Assembly: GCA_913009825.1 (NCBI GenBank) | Contig: CAJVYQ010000026.1 | Coordinates: 1 to 64,000, forward strand | Source of the DNA: an uncultured Deferribacteres bacterium | GTDB taxonomy: Bacteria > Zhuqueibacterota > JdFR-76 > DREG01 | DNA: 64,000 nucleotides | Direction of reading: 5' to 3' | Part shown: one piece after another, positions 33,134-43,132 of the stretch | How positions within the stretch are numbered: position 1 is the first letter of the stretch | How the letters are laid out: every line of letters begins with the position of its first letter | Translations under genes and position numbers: made by a program | The notes under the pieces: model-generated | Databases searched by the model: none | What the model saw: only the letters and a program-made list of their open reading frames with translations | What the model was told of the DNA's origin: nothing

Positions 33134-34777
33134 CTACCATTCAAAGGGCCCCGGCAGACACATTTGAATACCGAAGTGTTGATGGATCAATGTGTCATGT
33201 CCCCAGAATCGGTCGTCTCTTTCCGGGTAATCGGTCGTGAAATGCAGTCCGCGGCTCTCTTTGCGAAAGCGGGCGCTGTCGATAATCAATGTAGCCACGC
33301 AGGCCAGATTGCGCAGCTCCAGCAGTTCTTCGTTGACCCGCGTACGTTTATAAAAATCCTCAATTTCATCAGCGATCAAACGAATACGCCTTTCAGCACG
33401 GCTCAGCCTTAAATCGCTGCGGACAATGCCGACATAATCCCACATCAACCGTTGGATTTCCTGCCGGTCGTGGGAGATCAGCACCCATTCTTCGCTATTC
33501 AGGGTGCCTTCTTCACTCCATTCCGGAATTTTGTCTGCCGGAACGGAAACATGTTTAATGAATTCAGCGGCATTTAAATTGGCCAGATGGGCAAAAACCA
33601 GGGCTTCCAACAAAGAATTGGATGCCAGCCGGTTTGCCCCGTGAACACCGGTAAAGGCTACTTCTCCGGCGGCATACAGCCCGACAATTGAGGTTCTGGA
33701 GTGCATATCCGTGGCCACACCACCGCAGGCGTAATGGGCGGCGGGAACTACCGGAATCATCTCTTTGGTGCAATCGATGCCGTATTGCAGGCAGGTATTG
33801 TAAATATTGGGGAACCGTTCAATGACACGGTCGGCGGGAGAATGAGTGACATCCAGATAAACGCAATCGTCGCCGCGTTTTTTCAATTCGGCATCGATCG
33901 CGCGGGCGACAATATCTCTGGGGGCCAGATCTTTCATCTCGTGATAATTTTCCATAAAAGTTTCCCCGTCCCGGGTGCGCAATATAGCGCCAAAACCCCG
34001 CACAGCTTCCGAGATCAGGAAAGAATTCGCCTGCGGGTGAAACAAAGAAGTGGGGTGAAACTGCATAAATTCCATATTGCCTACCCACGCGCCGGCACGG
34101 TAAGCCATGGCAACGCCGTCCCCGGTGGCAATGTCCGGATTTGTGGTATGCAGATACACATGACCAATGCTGCCGGTAGCCAACAGCACCGCCTTTGCTA
34201 AGAAACGATCAACCCGGTTTTGGGTGGTGTCTAATGCGTAAGTACCCCAGCAATGCGGCGATTTGATCACTTTCTGCACGGTTTTATCCAGATGATGCTC
34301 GGTGATCAACTCGATGGCTGTGTGTTCTTCAAACACCGAAATGTCCGGATTTGTTTTCACCGCATTCAGGAGAGACAGCTCCACTTCGTGTCCGGTCAGG
34401 TCCTTCGCATGGACGATACGGTTGCAGGAATGACCGCCTTCCCGTCCCAAATCCAGTTGTCCCTTTTCATCTCTGGAAAATTCAACGCCCCATTTCATTA
34501 ATTCTTTGATCCGCTCCGGTCCCGTTTCCACAATTTGACGCACGGCATCTTTATGGCAGATTCCCACACCACAAATCAACGTATCCCGGATATGATCGTC
34601 GAAGGAATCATTTTGGCTCATCACCGAGGCGATACCGCCCTGGGCGTAGTTGGTGTTGGAATCTGCCCTCTCTTTTTTGGTGATGAGGTTTACCGTTCCG
34701 TGTTTTGCCGCTTTTAACGCAAATGTCAAACCGGCTATACCGCTGCCGATGACTAAAAAATCCGATTGATACAACAT
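33134..34777 (-). CDS. nadB: L-aspartate oxidase
   Basis: 547 aa FAD enzyme of NAD biosynthesis, converting aspartate to iminoaspartate. FAD loop LVIGSGIAGLTFAL near the start, NTNYAQGGIAS, REGGHSCNRIVHAKDLTG, MEFMQFHPTSLF (active site His/Thr), AVRGFGAIL, and HYACGGV...GLYAAGEVAFTGVHG distinguish it from succinate dehydrogenase. ATG at 34777 is preferred (GGAG upstream); the ATG at 34804 adds nine residues without a ribosome binding site. No nadA or nadC in the window. Confidence 0.93.
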   Translation of the reverse strand: MLYQSDFLVIGSGIAGLTFALKAAKHGTVNLITKKERADSNTNYAQGGIASVMSQNDSFDDHIRDTLICGVGICHKDAVRQIVETGPERIKELMKWGVEFSRDEKGQLDLGREGGHSCNRIVHAKDLTGHEVELSLLNAVKTNPDISVFEEHTAIELITEHHLDKTVQKVIKSPHCWGTYALDTTQNRVDRFLAKAVLLATGSIGHVYLHTTNPDIATGDGVAMAYRAGAWVGNMEFMQFHPTSLFHPQANSFLISEAVRGFGAILRTRDGETFMENYHEMKDLAPRDIVARAIDAELKKRGDDCVYLDVTHSPADRVIERFPNIYNTCLQYGIDCTKEMIPVVPAAHYACGGVATDMHSRTSIVGLYAAGEVAFTGVHGANRLASNSLLEALVFAHLANLNAAEFIKHVSVPADKIPEWSEEGTLNSEEWVLISHDRQEIQRLMWDYVGIVRSDLRLSRAERRIRLIADEIEDFYKRTRVNEELLELRNLACVATLIIDSARFRKESRGLHFTTDYPERDDRFWGHDTLIHQHFGIQMCLPGPFEW

Positions 34778-34870
34778 GGTTTCTTTTTCTCCGTGTATTT
34801 CCATAAAGTAAAGTACAAAATATCTGATTTATCTTCAACTTTGTTTGAACCGCTCTCTTTTCCGGCCCGG

Positions 34871-36169
34871 TCAAATCAGGAGTTTCGCTTTCTCCTTCGC
34901 TTCCTGTTCGTTGACAAAAAACAGCAAAATGGCTCCGGAAATAAACAACAGCGAAATGGAAGTGATGCTGATTCTGGAGGCTGTATCGCTGCTGTAGCCC
35001 ATCGATTTGATCAGAACACCGAAGGAGCCGATTAAAAGCGGACCGATGACTACAGCGAATTTGCCTAACAGATTGTAAAAACCAAAATACTCCGCAGACT
35101 TGTTGATTGGAATAATTTTAGCATAAAAGGAGCGGCTGAGCGCCTGTATCCCGCCCTGTACCAAACCGATCACAATGGCGAGAATATAAAATTCGTATTG
35201 ATTATGCATGAAAGCGCCCCAGATGGAGATAAACAGATAGACAGCGATGCAGAAAAAAATGGAGCGTTTTGCGCCGAACTTTGGACCAAAATAGCCGAAC
35301 GCCAGCGCCGACGGAAAACCGACAAATTGAGTGATCAGCAGAGCTAAAATTAAATTGTTCGTGTCGAAGCCAATGGAAATTCCGTAATCTATTGCCATGC
35401 GGACAATGGTATTCACACCATCGATGTAAAGCCAGTACGCCGCTAAAAACATAAAAATGGTTTTTAAATGCCGGATTTCCCGGAATGTTTTTTTTAGCTC
35501 GGTGAAACCTGCGCGGACTAAACCGAATCCCCTCTGCTTGCGTTCAATTTGCGGCTCCCCGACAAAAAGAAAGATTGGTATGGAAAACAGTCCCCACCAG
35601 ATTCCGACGGTGAGACATGAAAATCGCGCCGCTTCCCCACTGTCCGCAAAACCGAACATGGCAGGTTTAATGGTCATCCAGACGTTAACGGCAAATAGCA
35701 GGCCGCCACCCAGGTAGCCCATCGCATATCCCAGCGAAGAAACAAAGTCGAGTTTTTTTTCGGAAGCAACGCCGGTGAGCAGTGAATCATAAAAAATATT
35801 ACCGCCGGAAAAACCGATGGAAGCCAATACGTACAACAATACTGCCATTGCCCAATTCCCTTCGGCAACCAGAAACAGGGCGGATGCCATGACCACGCCC
35901 ATGTAGGCGAAAAACAGGAGAAATTTTTTCCGGGAAGCGCCCTTGTCTGCAATAGCTCCCATAATCGGAGCCAGCAGAGCTACTACAATCCCCGCTGCAG
36001 AATTTGCCAGGCCAAGCCGGGCAGTGGTCAGTGTGGTGTCTGTACCAACGCTCCAGAACTTGTTGAAAAGAATGGGGAAAAAGGCGGCGGTTACAGTGGT
36101 AATAAAAGCGGAATTAGCCCAATCGTACATGGCCCAGCTAAAAATCGCTTTTTTATTATCATGCTGCAT
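34871..36169 (-). CDS. MFS transporter, UMF1/Atg22-like
   Basis: 432 aa, about 12 TM segments. SWAMYDWANSAF at residues 11-22 is the hallmark of the UMF1/Atg22-type major facilitator group, followed by APIMGAIADKGASRKK. Probably an efflux or uptake permease for small metabolites; substrate unknown. Downstream of the Roadblock gene cluster and upstream of nadB on the same strand; gaps of ~95 and ~220 bases. Confidence 0.85.
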   Translation of the reverse strand: MQHDNKKAIFSWAMYDWANSAFITTVTAAFFPILFNKFWSVGTDTTLTTARLGLANSAAGIVVALLAPIMGAIADKGASRKKFLLFFAYMGVVMASALFLVAEGNWAMAVLLYVLASIGFSGGNIFYDSLLTGVASEKKLDFVSSLGYAMGYLGGGLLFAVNVWMTIKPAMFGFADSGEAARFSCLTVGIWWGLFSIPIFLFVGEPQIERKQRGFGLVRAGFTELKKTFREIRHLKTIFMFLAAYWLYIDGVNTIVRMAIDYGISIGFDTNNLILALLITQFVGFPSALAFGYFGPKFGAKRSIFFCIAVYLFISIWGAFMHNQYEFYILAIVIGLVQGGIQALSRSFYAKIIPINKSAEYFGFYNLLGKFAVVIGPLLIGSFGVLIKSMGYSSDTASRISITSISLLFISGAILLFFVNEQEAKEKAKLLI

Positions 36170-36387
36170 CAGGCACGCCGGTTTGAATTAGCAGAGAAAA
36201 ACTTCCCCAAATTGAAAGTTGACATGATAGGGAGCAGGCTCGGTAAATTTTTTTTACTCCGGCGGGTAGTTGGCCGGATTCCTCGCTAAACAGAGGGGGA
36301 AACAGGGGCTTTTGAGGCCGTAAAATTATTTTTACGGATGTGGTGAATTCAGCAGGCCAACGGGTATTTTCGGCAAGATCAATCGAA

Positions 36388-36822
36388 TTATTCAATCTCT
36401 CTCTGCCCGATTTTTTGGATATTACGGATTAACCGGTTTGTGTGAGAACGGTATGTTTTGCTGCGGGGGACAACCAAAATCAGCGTTAAACGCTGCCCAA
36501 ACGCCTGAAAAGGCCGAACACTGATTTTTTTCCGGGTTTGTGACACAAAGAGCAGTTCCTGGCTTCCGTTGAAATTGTCCGATTCCTCTAAAAGTTTGAG
36601 CGCTTCATAGACCGAATAGATCAATTCGGCTGCCTGGTTGTTGGTGAAATCGCTGCCACCCTGAATACCGGCCATCAATAACCCTTCTTCGGAAAATACA
36701 TAAGCGCATTCAATGTTGCCCAGGTTGATGATTTTTGTCAGTTCATTCTCGATCTTTTCCTGGGGAGTTCGTTTGCTGATCTTCAGAGAAAAATCGTTTT
36801 CCCGGTCTAAAAGTTTAAGCAT
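36388..36822 (-). CDS. Roadblock/LC7-domain protein (distal)
   Basis: 144 aa, single Roadblock/LC7 domain: NIECAYVFSEEGLLMAGIQG, then ELIYSVYEALKLLEES, ending in a basic tail. Such proteins bind and activate (GAP) or dock MglA-like GTPases. Its start overlaps the end of the GTPase gene by eight bases. One of two Roadblock proteins flanking the GTPase. Confidence 0.75.
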   Translation of the reverse strand: MLKLLDRENDFSLKISKRTPQEKIENELTKIINLGNIECAYVFSEEGLLMAGIQGGSDFTNNQAAELIYSVYEALKLLEESDNFNGSQELLFVSQTRKKISVRPFQAFGQRLTLILVVPRSKTYRSHTNRLIRNIQKIGQREIE

Positions 36823-37405
36823 TTAATTTCCTCGAAATATCTGTAATTACTTTTTGAATAATTGTCTTCAGGGTTTCGGAAACCTCTATTCCCCGGACGG
36901 CGACGGCTTCAAATGTGGATACCCGGTTAAAATTCAATTTCTGCTGTAGAAATTCCACCGGATGAATAGCGTCCAGATCTCTTTTGTTGAATTGCAGCAC
37001 CCAGGGGATCTCTTCCAATGAACGGTTTTGCAAAATAAGGTTTTGCTCCAGGTCCAGCATGGAAGCCAGATTATCGGTCAATCTGTTCCGCTGGGAATCG
37101 GCCACAAATACAATCCCATCGACACCGTTTAAAATGATGCGGCGGCTGGCGGCATAATAATGCTGCCCGGGAACCGTGTATAAACTGAATTTAGGTCGTT
37201 TGCCATGAATGGGTGGTAAACGAAATTGCATAAGATCAAAAAAAATAGTTCTTTCTTCTTTTGTTTTCAGGGAAACCATTTTGCTTCTGTGCTCGGGAGC
37301 AATACGCCGGTAAATTTGTTCCAGGTTTGTTGTCTTTCCGCTTAACCCAGGTCCGTAATACACAATTTTCAGCAGGATTTCTTTCAGGGCCCAATTGATT
37401 AACAT
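36815..37405 (-). CDS. MglA-like small GTPase
   Basis: 196 aa Ras-like GTPase. G1 loop YYGPGLSGKTTNLEQIY at about residue 16, switch region KEERTIFFDLMQ, G3 TVPGQHYY, G4 LQFNKRDL. The Gly/Ser pattern and GLSGKTT are MglA-type. Controls cell polarity or related surface processes in bacteria with Roadblock (MglB) partners; here both neighbours are Roadblock proteins. Complete. Confidence 0.88.
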   Translation of the reverse strand: MLINWALKEILLKIVYYGPGLSGKTTNLEQIYRRIAPEHRSKMVSLKTKEERTIFFDLMQFRLPPIHGKRPKFSLYTVPGQHYYAASRRIILNGVDGIVFVADSQRNRLTDNLASMLDLEQNLILQNRSLEEIPWVLQFNKRDLDAIHPVEFLQQKLNFNRVSTFEAVAVRGIEVSETLKTIIQKVITDISRKLNA

Positions 37406-37414
37406 AAATGATTC

Positions 37415-37924
37415 TTAGCTGAGTATTTTATCCAGTCCTTCTACCACAAAAGATTTGAATTCGGAATCGATAATATCGCCATATTTTATACTTTCCCGGT
37501 GACCGGAATCGATGATCTCGTTGATCTTTTCGATGGTTTTTTTAGTAAAAATCCGAACCATTCCCAACGTGACCGAGGTGTCGAAAATCACAGCTAAAAA
37601 TAGTTGAGGTACCACGGCGGAGATATAAAGATTGCGATTGCTGCCTTCATGGAAGTGGAGATGAAAATGATTTTTTTTGCCTAAAATTTTGGCAATTTCA
37701 GAAGTGGCGGAAAAATCACTGCTGATCAAAGCCGTTAAAATAGAAAGATCCACACCGGGCATGTCACCTTTCCGGCTGATGAGCTGGCCGTTCATATCAC
37801 CAAACAGCAGCATCTGTGAATTGATTTTACTGCGCAGAGAATCCAATTCCGCGGAAATCCGGTGATACTGTTCTTCCGATAGCAGAATTTGATCATTTTC
37901 TTCGTGTTGCTGTTTGTCTAACAT
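37415..37924 (-). CDS. Roadblock/LC7-domain protein, MglB-like
   Basis: 169 aa from ATG 37924 (GGGAGGATATTCT upstream). Residues 20-60 form a helical, Gln/Glu-rich segment, then a Roadblock fold: LLFGDMNGQLISRKGDMPGV, LTALISSDFSATSEIAKIL, LYISAVVPQLFLAVIFD. Ten bases from the GTPase gene. A start at 37981 would overlap the phosphoesterase gene and lacks a ribosome binding site. Confidence 0.8.
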   Translation of the reverse strand: MLDKQQHEENDQILLSEEQYHRISAELDSLRSKINSQMLLFGDMNGQLISRKGDMPGVDLSILTALISSDFSATSEIAKILGKKNHFHLHFHEGSNRNLYISAVVPQLFLAVIFDTSVTLGMVRIFTKKTIEKINEIIDSGHRESIKYGDIIDSEFKSFVVEGLDKILS

Positions 37925-37955
37925 AGAATATCCTCCCGATCCGTGTGAGAAAAAT

Positions 37956-38681
37956 TTATCTTCCGTAAGAAAGGCGATCAACCAGATAGGCAGGTAACCT
38001 CTCTTCCTGCATCTGATATTGCGTAGATTCTATATCGTAAGGGATGCGGTGAAATGCAAAGCTTTTCATCTCCCGGTCATAAATGCCGTAGGAAGCGCGG
38101 GCGTCGTAATCCCGGGGCTGCCCAACCGAACCGACATTGATAATATATTTTGACTGATCGTCGATATAAATCTGATTTTCAATTAGAAACTCGTAGGATT
38201 CATTTTTTTGGCGGAAAATCCCGGCAGCATGTGTATGCCCGACAAAGCAGAGTTGTGTTTGCAGGGCGGAAAACTGGAAAACGGCATCGTTTCTGTTCAG
38301 CACATACGTCCAGGCCTGCGGTTCAAACGGTGCACTGTGGACGTAGGTGCAATCGTTTTCGATGACAATAAACGGCAACGCCCGGAGGTACTCTTCCGCC
38401 TCCGGTGACATTCTAACCTGAGTCCACAAAACCGCCTCCCGGGCAAAGGTGTTGAAATACGCCAGATCTTCGTTTCCCAGAACAGCCCAATCATGATTGC
38501 CCATCAGGCAGATATCAGCCCGCTCTTTGATCAATTCCACGCACTCGTTGGGAGAGGGCCCGTAGCCAACCACATCACCCAGGCAGATGATCTTGTCGGC
38601 GTGACGATGATAAATATCTGCCAGTACCGCCCGAAGGGCAAAGAGATTACTGTGTATGTCCGAGATAATGGCGATTCGCAT
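37956..38681 (-). CDS. Metallophosphoesterase (YfcE/Ap4A-like)
   Basis: 241 aa calcineurin-like fold with the metal motifs in order: SDIHSN (D-x-H), CLGDVVGYGP (GD), MGNHDW (GNHD), YVHSAP and FVGHTHAAG (GHTH). Probably a nucleotide or phospho-ester phosphatase; substrate unknown. First gene of the cluster that continues with Roadblock-GTPase-Roadblock, 31 bases ahead. Confidence 0.88.
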   Translation of the reverse strand: MRIAIISDIHSNLFALRAVLADIYHRHADKIICLGDVVGYGPSPNECVELIKERADICLMGNHDWAVLGNEDLAYFNTFAREAVLWTQVRMSPEAEEYLRALPFIVIENDCTYVHSAPFEPQAWTYVLNRNDAVFQFSALQTQLCFVGHTHAAGIFRQKNESYEFLIENQIYIDDQSKYIINVGSVGQPRDYDARASYGIYDREMKSFAFHRIPYDIESTQYQMQEERLPAYLVDRLSYGR

Positions 38682-39071
38682 TGGTTGAAAATGAAAAATT
38701 ACGGCTCCGGGCCATTTGGATTAATTTGAAAAATAGGCGTAAAACTACAGACTTTCACTGCTCATTCATATGTTTGTTGATTTAATGCAAAAAACTTCCA
38801 AAGTTTTTGATCAATTCTGTAAAATGTGATTCATATTTTTAGAATATACAATATGTTGACAAACGCCTCCGGGAAAACTCTGGAAGTCTCATTTACAAAC
38901 TGAATCATTCATTTAGAATGTTTTTGTACTTCAAAAAGCAGTTCAGATGATCTTTTGCTTGCTATTTCCTTGTTTCGTAATTCGTTTACTTGTTTAATTT
39001 TTTGAATATAATGAAGTGTGAGTAAAATAGCAAGTATTGTTTCACTCATTCTTTTGTATGACCGGCGAAAT
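38682..39071. other. Intergenic region between priA and the phosphoesterase gene
   Basis: No supported gene. AT-rich; likely contains the promoter of the minus-strand cluster (TTGACA at 38856-38861 is on the plus strand and faces priA's 3' end, so it is probably chance). A 62-codon minus-strand frame here overlaps the end of priA and has no ribosome binding site. Confidence 0.4.
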
Positions 39072-41573
39072 TTAAAACAGATCCGTCGGATCCACATCGA
39101 CGATGATCTTTACTCCCTGGGACCCCTTTTTGCCCAATTTTCGGCTCACCCTTTGAATTTCATCCCGGGTTTTTTTACCTTGGGGATCGGTAGAGCGATT
39201 ATATTTGATGATGATATGGTAGCGGTATTCATCCTTCAGCCGGGATAACGGCGCCGGCGCCGGACCAAGCAACCGGTAAAAAGGTTGCGCGATCATATTC
39301 CGGGCGAAAACATCGGCGACTAATTTTACTTTTTCTTCCCCGCTCTCGCGGAATTCGATCTTGATCAACCTGCTGAAAGGCGGATAGGACAGATCTTTTC
39401 TTTCCATAATCTCACCGGCAAAAAAGCGCAGGTAGTCATGCTTTTTACTGAAAATAATGCTGTGATCCTGCGGTGAGTAGGTCTGGATGATTACTTCCCC
39501 CTGTTTGGTTTTGCGCCCGGATCGCCCCGCCACCTGGGTGAGCAATTGAAAAGTACGTTCCGCAGCCCGAAAATCCGGCAGCCGCAGCGTGGTATCTGCG
39601 GAGATCACGCCAACCAATGTAACGTTGGGAAAATCCAATCCTTTGGCCACCATTTGTGTGCCCAGCAGGATATCATATTCTCCTTCCTCGAAATCGCGCA
39701 AAATACGATCATGGGACCCCTTTCTGCGGGTTGTATCCATGTCCATACGCACAACCCGGGCCGCCGGGAAATGGGTTCTAATTTCTTCCTCGACCCGTTG
39801 GGTTCCCGTGCCTTTGTAATTAATTTGAATGCCGCCGCAGGATGGGCAGGTTTGCGGTGCGGCTTTCTGGTAATCGCAATAATGACAGCGTAAACGATGT
39901 TCATGGATATGATAAGTTAACGTAATGTTGCAATTGATGCATCGTTCAACATGGCCGCAATCCCTGCATAAAATAAAGGTAGAGAAGCCGCGCCGGTTTT
40001 GTAACAAAATGACCTGTTCTTTTTGGTCAAGTTTCTCGGCAATTTTTTGCATCAGCCGGTGAGAGAAAATGAGCGAAGGTTTCCCTTTGTATTTTTGCCA
40101 TTCTTCCCGCATGTCGACAATCTCAACTTCCGGCAAGGGCAAAGCTTCGACGCGGTGCGGCATTTCCAGAATTTTGAATTTGTGTATTCTCGCATTGTAA
40201 TAGGATTCAAGGCTGGGCGTTGCCGAACCCAAAATAACAATGGCCCGGTTCATTTGTCCCCGGATCAGAGCAACGTCTCTGGCATGGTAGCGGGGACTCT
40301 GATCATTTTGTTTGTAGGAATTTTCCTGCTCTTCATCTACCACGATGAGGCCGATATTGGCCAACGGAGCAAAGATTGCCGATCTGGGTCCGATGACAAT
40401 GTGAACCTGGCCGTTGTGAATTTTCCGCCAGGAATCGTAACGTTCTCCGTTGGACATGCGGCTGTGTAAGACAGCGATATCGTCGCCAAAATGAGCTTTA
40501 AAGCGGCTGACCGTTTGTGGTGTCAGGGCGATCTCCGGCACCAGTACAATAGCGTTGCGGTTTTTTTTGCGTACTTCTTTCAGCACATCGATGTAAACCT
40601 GTGTTTTACCGCTGCCGGTTACGCCATAAAGCAAAACCGGGATGAATTGTCGTTCATCGATGTACCCTATCAGTTTCTGCAGCGCTTGTTCCTGATCGGC
40701 ATTCAACGTAAGCAACTCCGGTTTTTTCGCCTCGAACTGACCGTAGTAATCCCGGAACGTCTCTTTTCTGGTGATGTCGATCAGCCCATTTTCCCGCGCC
40801 TTTTTAAGCGTTGAACTGCTTGTTTTGGTGCAACGCAGCAACTCTGTTTGTAACATCCCGGCGGGATGTTTGGCTAACTCCATCACCAAATCTGCCTGAC
40901 GCAGATTGCTTTTCATCAACCGGGCAACGGTTTTCTCCAGTTCTCCCTGCGGCTCAATCCCGGATGAAAGTCTGACAAAATTCTGGAATTTTATTTTTGT
41001 CTTCGGTTCGATCAGTTCTCTGGAAAAAAATAGAAGTCCCCGTTTTTGAAGAATCATCAAATTGTAATTCAGGTTCTGCTTACCCAAACTGCTTTCTAAT
41101 TGGCTCACGACCTGTTTGCCTTTTCGGTGCAGCAGGAGCAATAAGTTCCGCTGATCTTTGTTGATTTTTTCCAGCGCTAAAATTTTTTCACGATCCAGTT
41201 CCCCGGATAACGCAACTTTTTTCCGGCTCTCCAGATTGATCCCTGCCGGCAAGGCAGCTTCGATCACTTCTCCCCAGGAAGCCATGTAGTATTCGGCGAT
41301 CCATTTGGTTAGTTTCAGGATTTCGGGAGTAACGATCGGTTTGTCATCCAGAATATCTTCCACTTCTTTCAATTCGGTGATCTTTGTTTGTGCCGGTAAA
41401 CCGGTCACAAATCCCGTCAGCTTACGCCGGCCAAAAGGAACCAGCACACGGTAGCCCGGTTTGAGAATAGGCCGTAAATGGGGAGGAATTTGGTAGGTAA
41501 AACCATGACGAATGGGAAGCGGGAAAACAACTTCACACAAAGCGGGAGATATAATTCTGATTTTGCTGCTCAT
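39072..41573 (-). CDS. priA: Primosomal protein N' (replication restart helicase)
   Basis: 833 aa, complete PriA. N-terminal DNA-binding region (FTYQIPPHLRPILKPGYRVL), helicase lobe with Walker A YGVTGSGKTQVY, DEEQENSYKQND (usual DEEH; here Gln), QNRRGFST, the zinc-binding region CRDCGHVERCINCN...CHYC...CPSCGG, and LLGTQMVAKGLDFP, VAGRSGR. Reloads the replisome at stalled forks. Stand-alone on the minus strand. The Gln in place of His in the Walker B box is a conservative variant seen in some lineages; not taken as inactivating. Confidence 0.95.
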   Translation of the reverse strand: MSSKIRIISPALCEVVFPLPIRHGFTYQIPPHLRPILKPGYRVLVPFGRRKLTGFVTGLPAQTKITELKEVEDILDDKPIVTPEILKLTKWIAEYYMASWGEVIEAALPAGINLESRKKVALSGELDREKILALEKINKDQRNLLLLLHRKGKQVVSQLESSLGKQNLNYNLMILQKRGLLFFSRELIEPKTKIKFQNFVRLSSGIEPQGELEKTVARLMKSNLRQADLVMELAKHPAGMLQTELLRCTKTSSSTLKKARENGLIDITRKETFRDYYGQFEAKKPELLTLNADQEQALQKLIGYIDERQFIPVLLYGVTGSGKTQVYIDVLKEVRKKNRNAIVLVPEIALTPQTVSRFKAHFGDDIAVLHSRMSNGERYDSWRKIHNGQVHIVIGPRSAIFAPLANIGLIVVDEEQENSYKQNDQSPRYHARDVALIRGQMNRAIVILGSATPSLESYYNARIHKFKILEMPHRVEALPLPEVEIVDMREEWQKYKGKPSLIFSHRLMQKIAEKLDQKEQVILLQNRRGFSTFILCRDCGHVERCINCNITLTYHIHEHRLRCHYCDYQKAAPQTCPSCGGIQINYKGTGTQRVEEEIRTHFPAARVVRMDMDTTRRKGSHDRILRDFEEGEYDILLGTQMVAKGLDFPNVTLVGVISADTTLRLPDFRAAERTFQLLTQVAGRSGRKTKQGEVIIQTYSPQDHSIIFSKKHDYLRFFAGEIMERKDLSYPPFSRLIKIEFRESGEEKVKLVADVFARNMIAQPFYRLLGPAPAPLSRLKDEYRYHIIIKYNRSTDPQGKKTRDEIQRVSRKLGKKGSQGVKIIVDVDPTDLF

Positions 41574-41665
41574 GATTATTTAAAATAACCAAATTTGTGG
41601 TGAAACACAAATTCAATTTATAATTCTCTTTGCTTTTAAACAGAGATATTTTGTATTATTTTAGA

Positions 41666-41780
41666 ATGACCCGAATCGCCAACCGGATTTACGCTAAAAA
41701 ATGAAAACCCGTTTGGCAACAGCAACAAGCTCAAAAACAAGAGAATCACTCAATTCAGAAATGAAAAAACCAAGATGATC
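41666..41780. repeat. Dispersed repeat family E, copy 1
   Basis: ATCGCCAACCGGATTTACGC ... CAAGCTCAAAAACAAGAGAA ... TTCAATTC-like end, matching 54660-54765 at most positions, with a decayed third copy near 56571-56615. Non-coding, no clear TIR. Lies just before the AGE epimerase gene and may carry its upstream signals. Confidence 0.55.
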
Positions 41781-41797
41781 GAATTGGGAAAACCAAC

Positions 41798-43039
41798 ATG
41801 AATGAAATTCCACTTTCCTGGTTTCAGCGCCATTTAACCCGGGAATTGTTGCCGCACCGGCACCAGGCGTCCGTAACAAAAGACGGTTTTTTTTACCCGT
41901 ATCTCAGTTGTGACTGGCGTCGCAAAGATGGCGGAGCCGCAACACTGGTAACCCAATCCCGCTTGATCTATGTCTTCTCTGTCGGTTTTTGGGCGACGAA
42001 AAACAGAAAGTATTTGGCTGCCGCAATCAACGGCGGCAATTTTTTACTGCGTCATTTTTTTGATGAAAAACACGGCGGATTCTTTTACAGTTGTGATGAA
42101 AACGGCTTTGTTGTCTCTAAGCAGAAAGATGCTTACGGACATGCGTTTGTTTTGTTGGCGCTCAGTTATGCGTACAAAGTCAGCGGTGAAAAAAAGTTTT
42201 TGGCCGGCGCGGTTCAGGCGTACCGTGTATTGAATCACAATTTTCGGGATGATCTCCACGGTCTGGTATGGAAAATGAGCCGGGATTGGCATGACCTGGA
42301 TGAATATCGCGCCCAAAATCCGATGATGCACTTTTTTGAAGCGCTGCTTGCTTTTTATGAAGCGCTTGCCGGGCAGAAACAGCAGAACGAATTGGAACAG
42401 CTGCCCGATCCTCAAGCTGTTTTGCGCACGGCAGAGGAGATCGTCCATTTTTTATTTTCCGGCGTGCAAAACAAAAAACCGTTTTTCCTGTCTGAATTTT
42501 ACACGCTTGAGTGGCAGCCCTATTATTTAAACAGAAGCGGTCCTATCTCCATTGGCCACCATTTCGAATGGGCTTTCCTCTTGTCAGGGGCAGTAACCAA
42601 AGGTTTGCCCGGAAAATTTCTGATGATTGCGGAAAACTGCCTGCGAACCGCGCTGCAATACGGGTTGGATGAAAAAACCGGCGCCATCCGTTCTTACATC
42701 GACTTCAATGGTGAAGTGACGGACAAAACATATTACTGGTGGGAACATTCAGAGGCCTTGCGCTCACTGCTGCATTTTATCATCCGCAGAAACAAAACCG
42801 AATTGACCGAAGCCTTTTTTGTAATTTTTGATTTTGTGAAGAAAAATTTCCTCGATCACCGGTTCGGCGGCTGGTATACCCAACTGAACGAACAAAAGAT
42901 GGTCATCGATGGAGATAAAGGATCCGGGGGCAAATTGGATTACCATCAAACGGCGCTTTGTTACGAAGCGATTAAACTGCATCATCTCTCGAAAAATCCG
43001 GTTGTGTCTGAACGGATCAGGAGAAAAGTAAATAATTAA
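41798..43039 (+). CDS. AGE-family sugar 2-epimerase/isomerase
   Basis: 413 aa alpha/alpha-barrel of the N-acylglucosamine 2-epimerase family (includes cellobiose epimerase and mannose isomerase). Catalytic-type residues: DAYGHAFVLLALS, NPMMHFFEALLA, IGHHFEWAFLL (His pair) and YYWWEHSEALR; C-terminal GGKLDYHQTALCYE. The exact sugar cannot be assigned. Start ATG 41798. Confidence 0.85.
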   Translation: MNEIPLSWFQRHLTRELLPHRHQASVTKDGFFYPYLSCDWRRKDGGAATLVTQSRLIYVFSVGFWATKNRKYLAAAINGGNFLLRHFFDEKHGGFFYSCDENGFVVSKQKDAYGHAFVLLALSYAYKVSGEKKFLAGAVQAYRVLNHNFRDDLHGLVWKMSRDWHDLDEYRAQNPMMHFFEALLAFYEALAGQKQQNELEQLPDPQAVLRTAEEIVHFLFSGVQNKKPFFLSEFYTLEWQPYYLNRSGPISIGHHFEWAFLLSGAVTKGLPGKFLMIAENCLRTALQYGLDEKTGAIRSYIDFNGEVTDKTYYWWEHSEALRSLLHFIIRRNKTELTEAFFVIFDFVKKNFLDHRFGGWYTQLNEQKMVIDGDKGSGGKLDYHQTALCYEAIKLHHLSKNPVVSERIRRKVNN

Positions 43040-43132
43040 AATAAATTAGGGAACAAATTCTGTCTCGTCTTTGTAAACCAATTAGAATTTTTGCTAATCC
43101 AAATATTCCTCTTACTTAGGAAGGAGGCCGCT

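Noticed and set aside
33164-34717. Several plus-strand frames over nadB
   Set aside because: Antisense shadows of a clearly conserved gene.
36159-36395. 78-codon minus-strand frame between the MFS and Roadblock genes
   Set aside because: No motif and no ribosome binding site; overlaps the ends of both neighbours.
38909-39097. 62-codon minus-strand reading frame
   Set aside because: Overlaps the end of priA, has no ribosome binding site and no protein-like pattern.
39072-41573. PriA as defective because of DEEQ in place of DEEH
   Set aside because: All other helicase and zinc motifs are intact; the change is conservative and the gene is full length.
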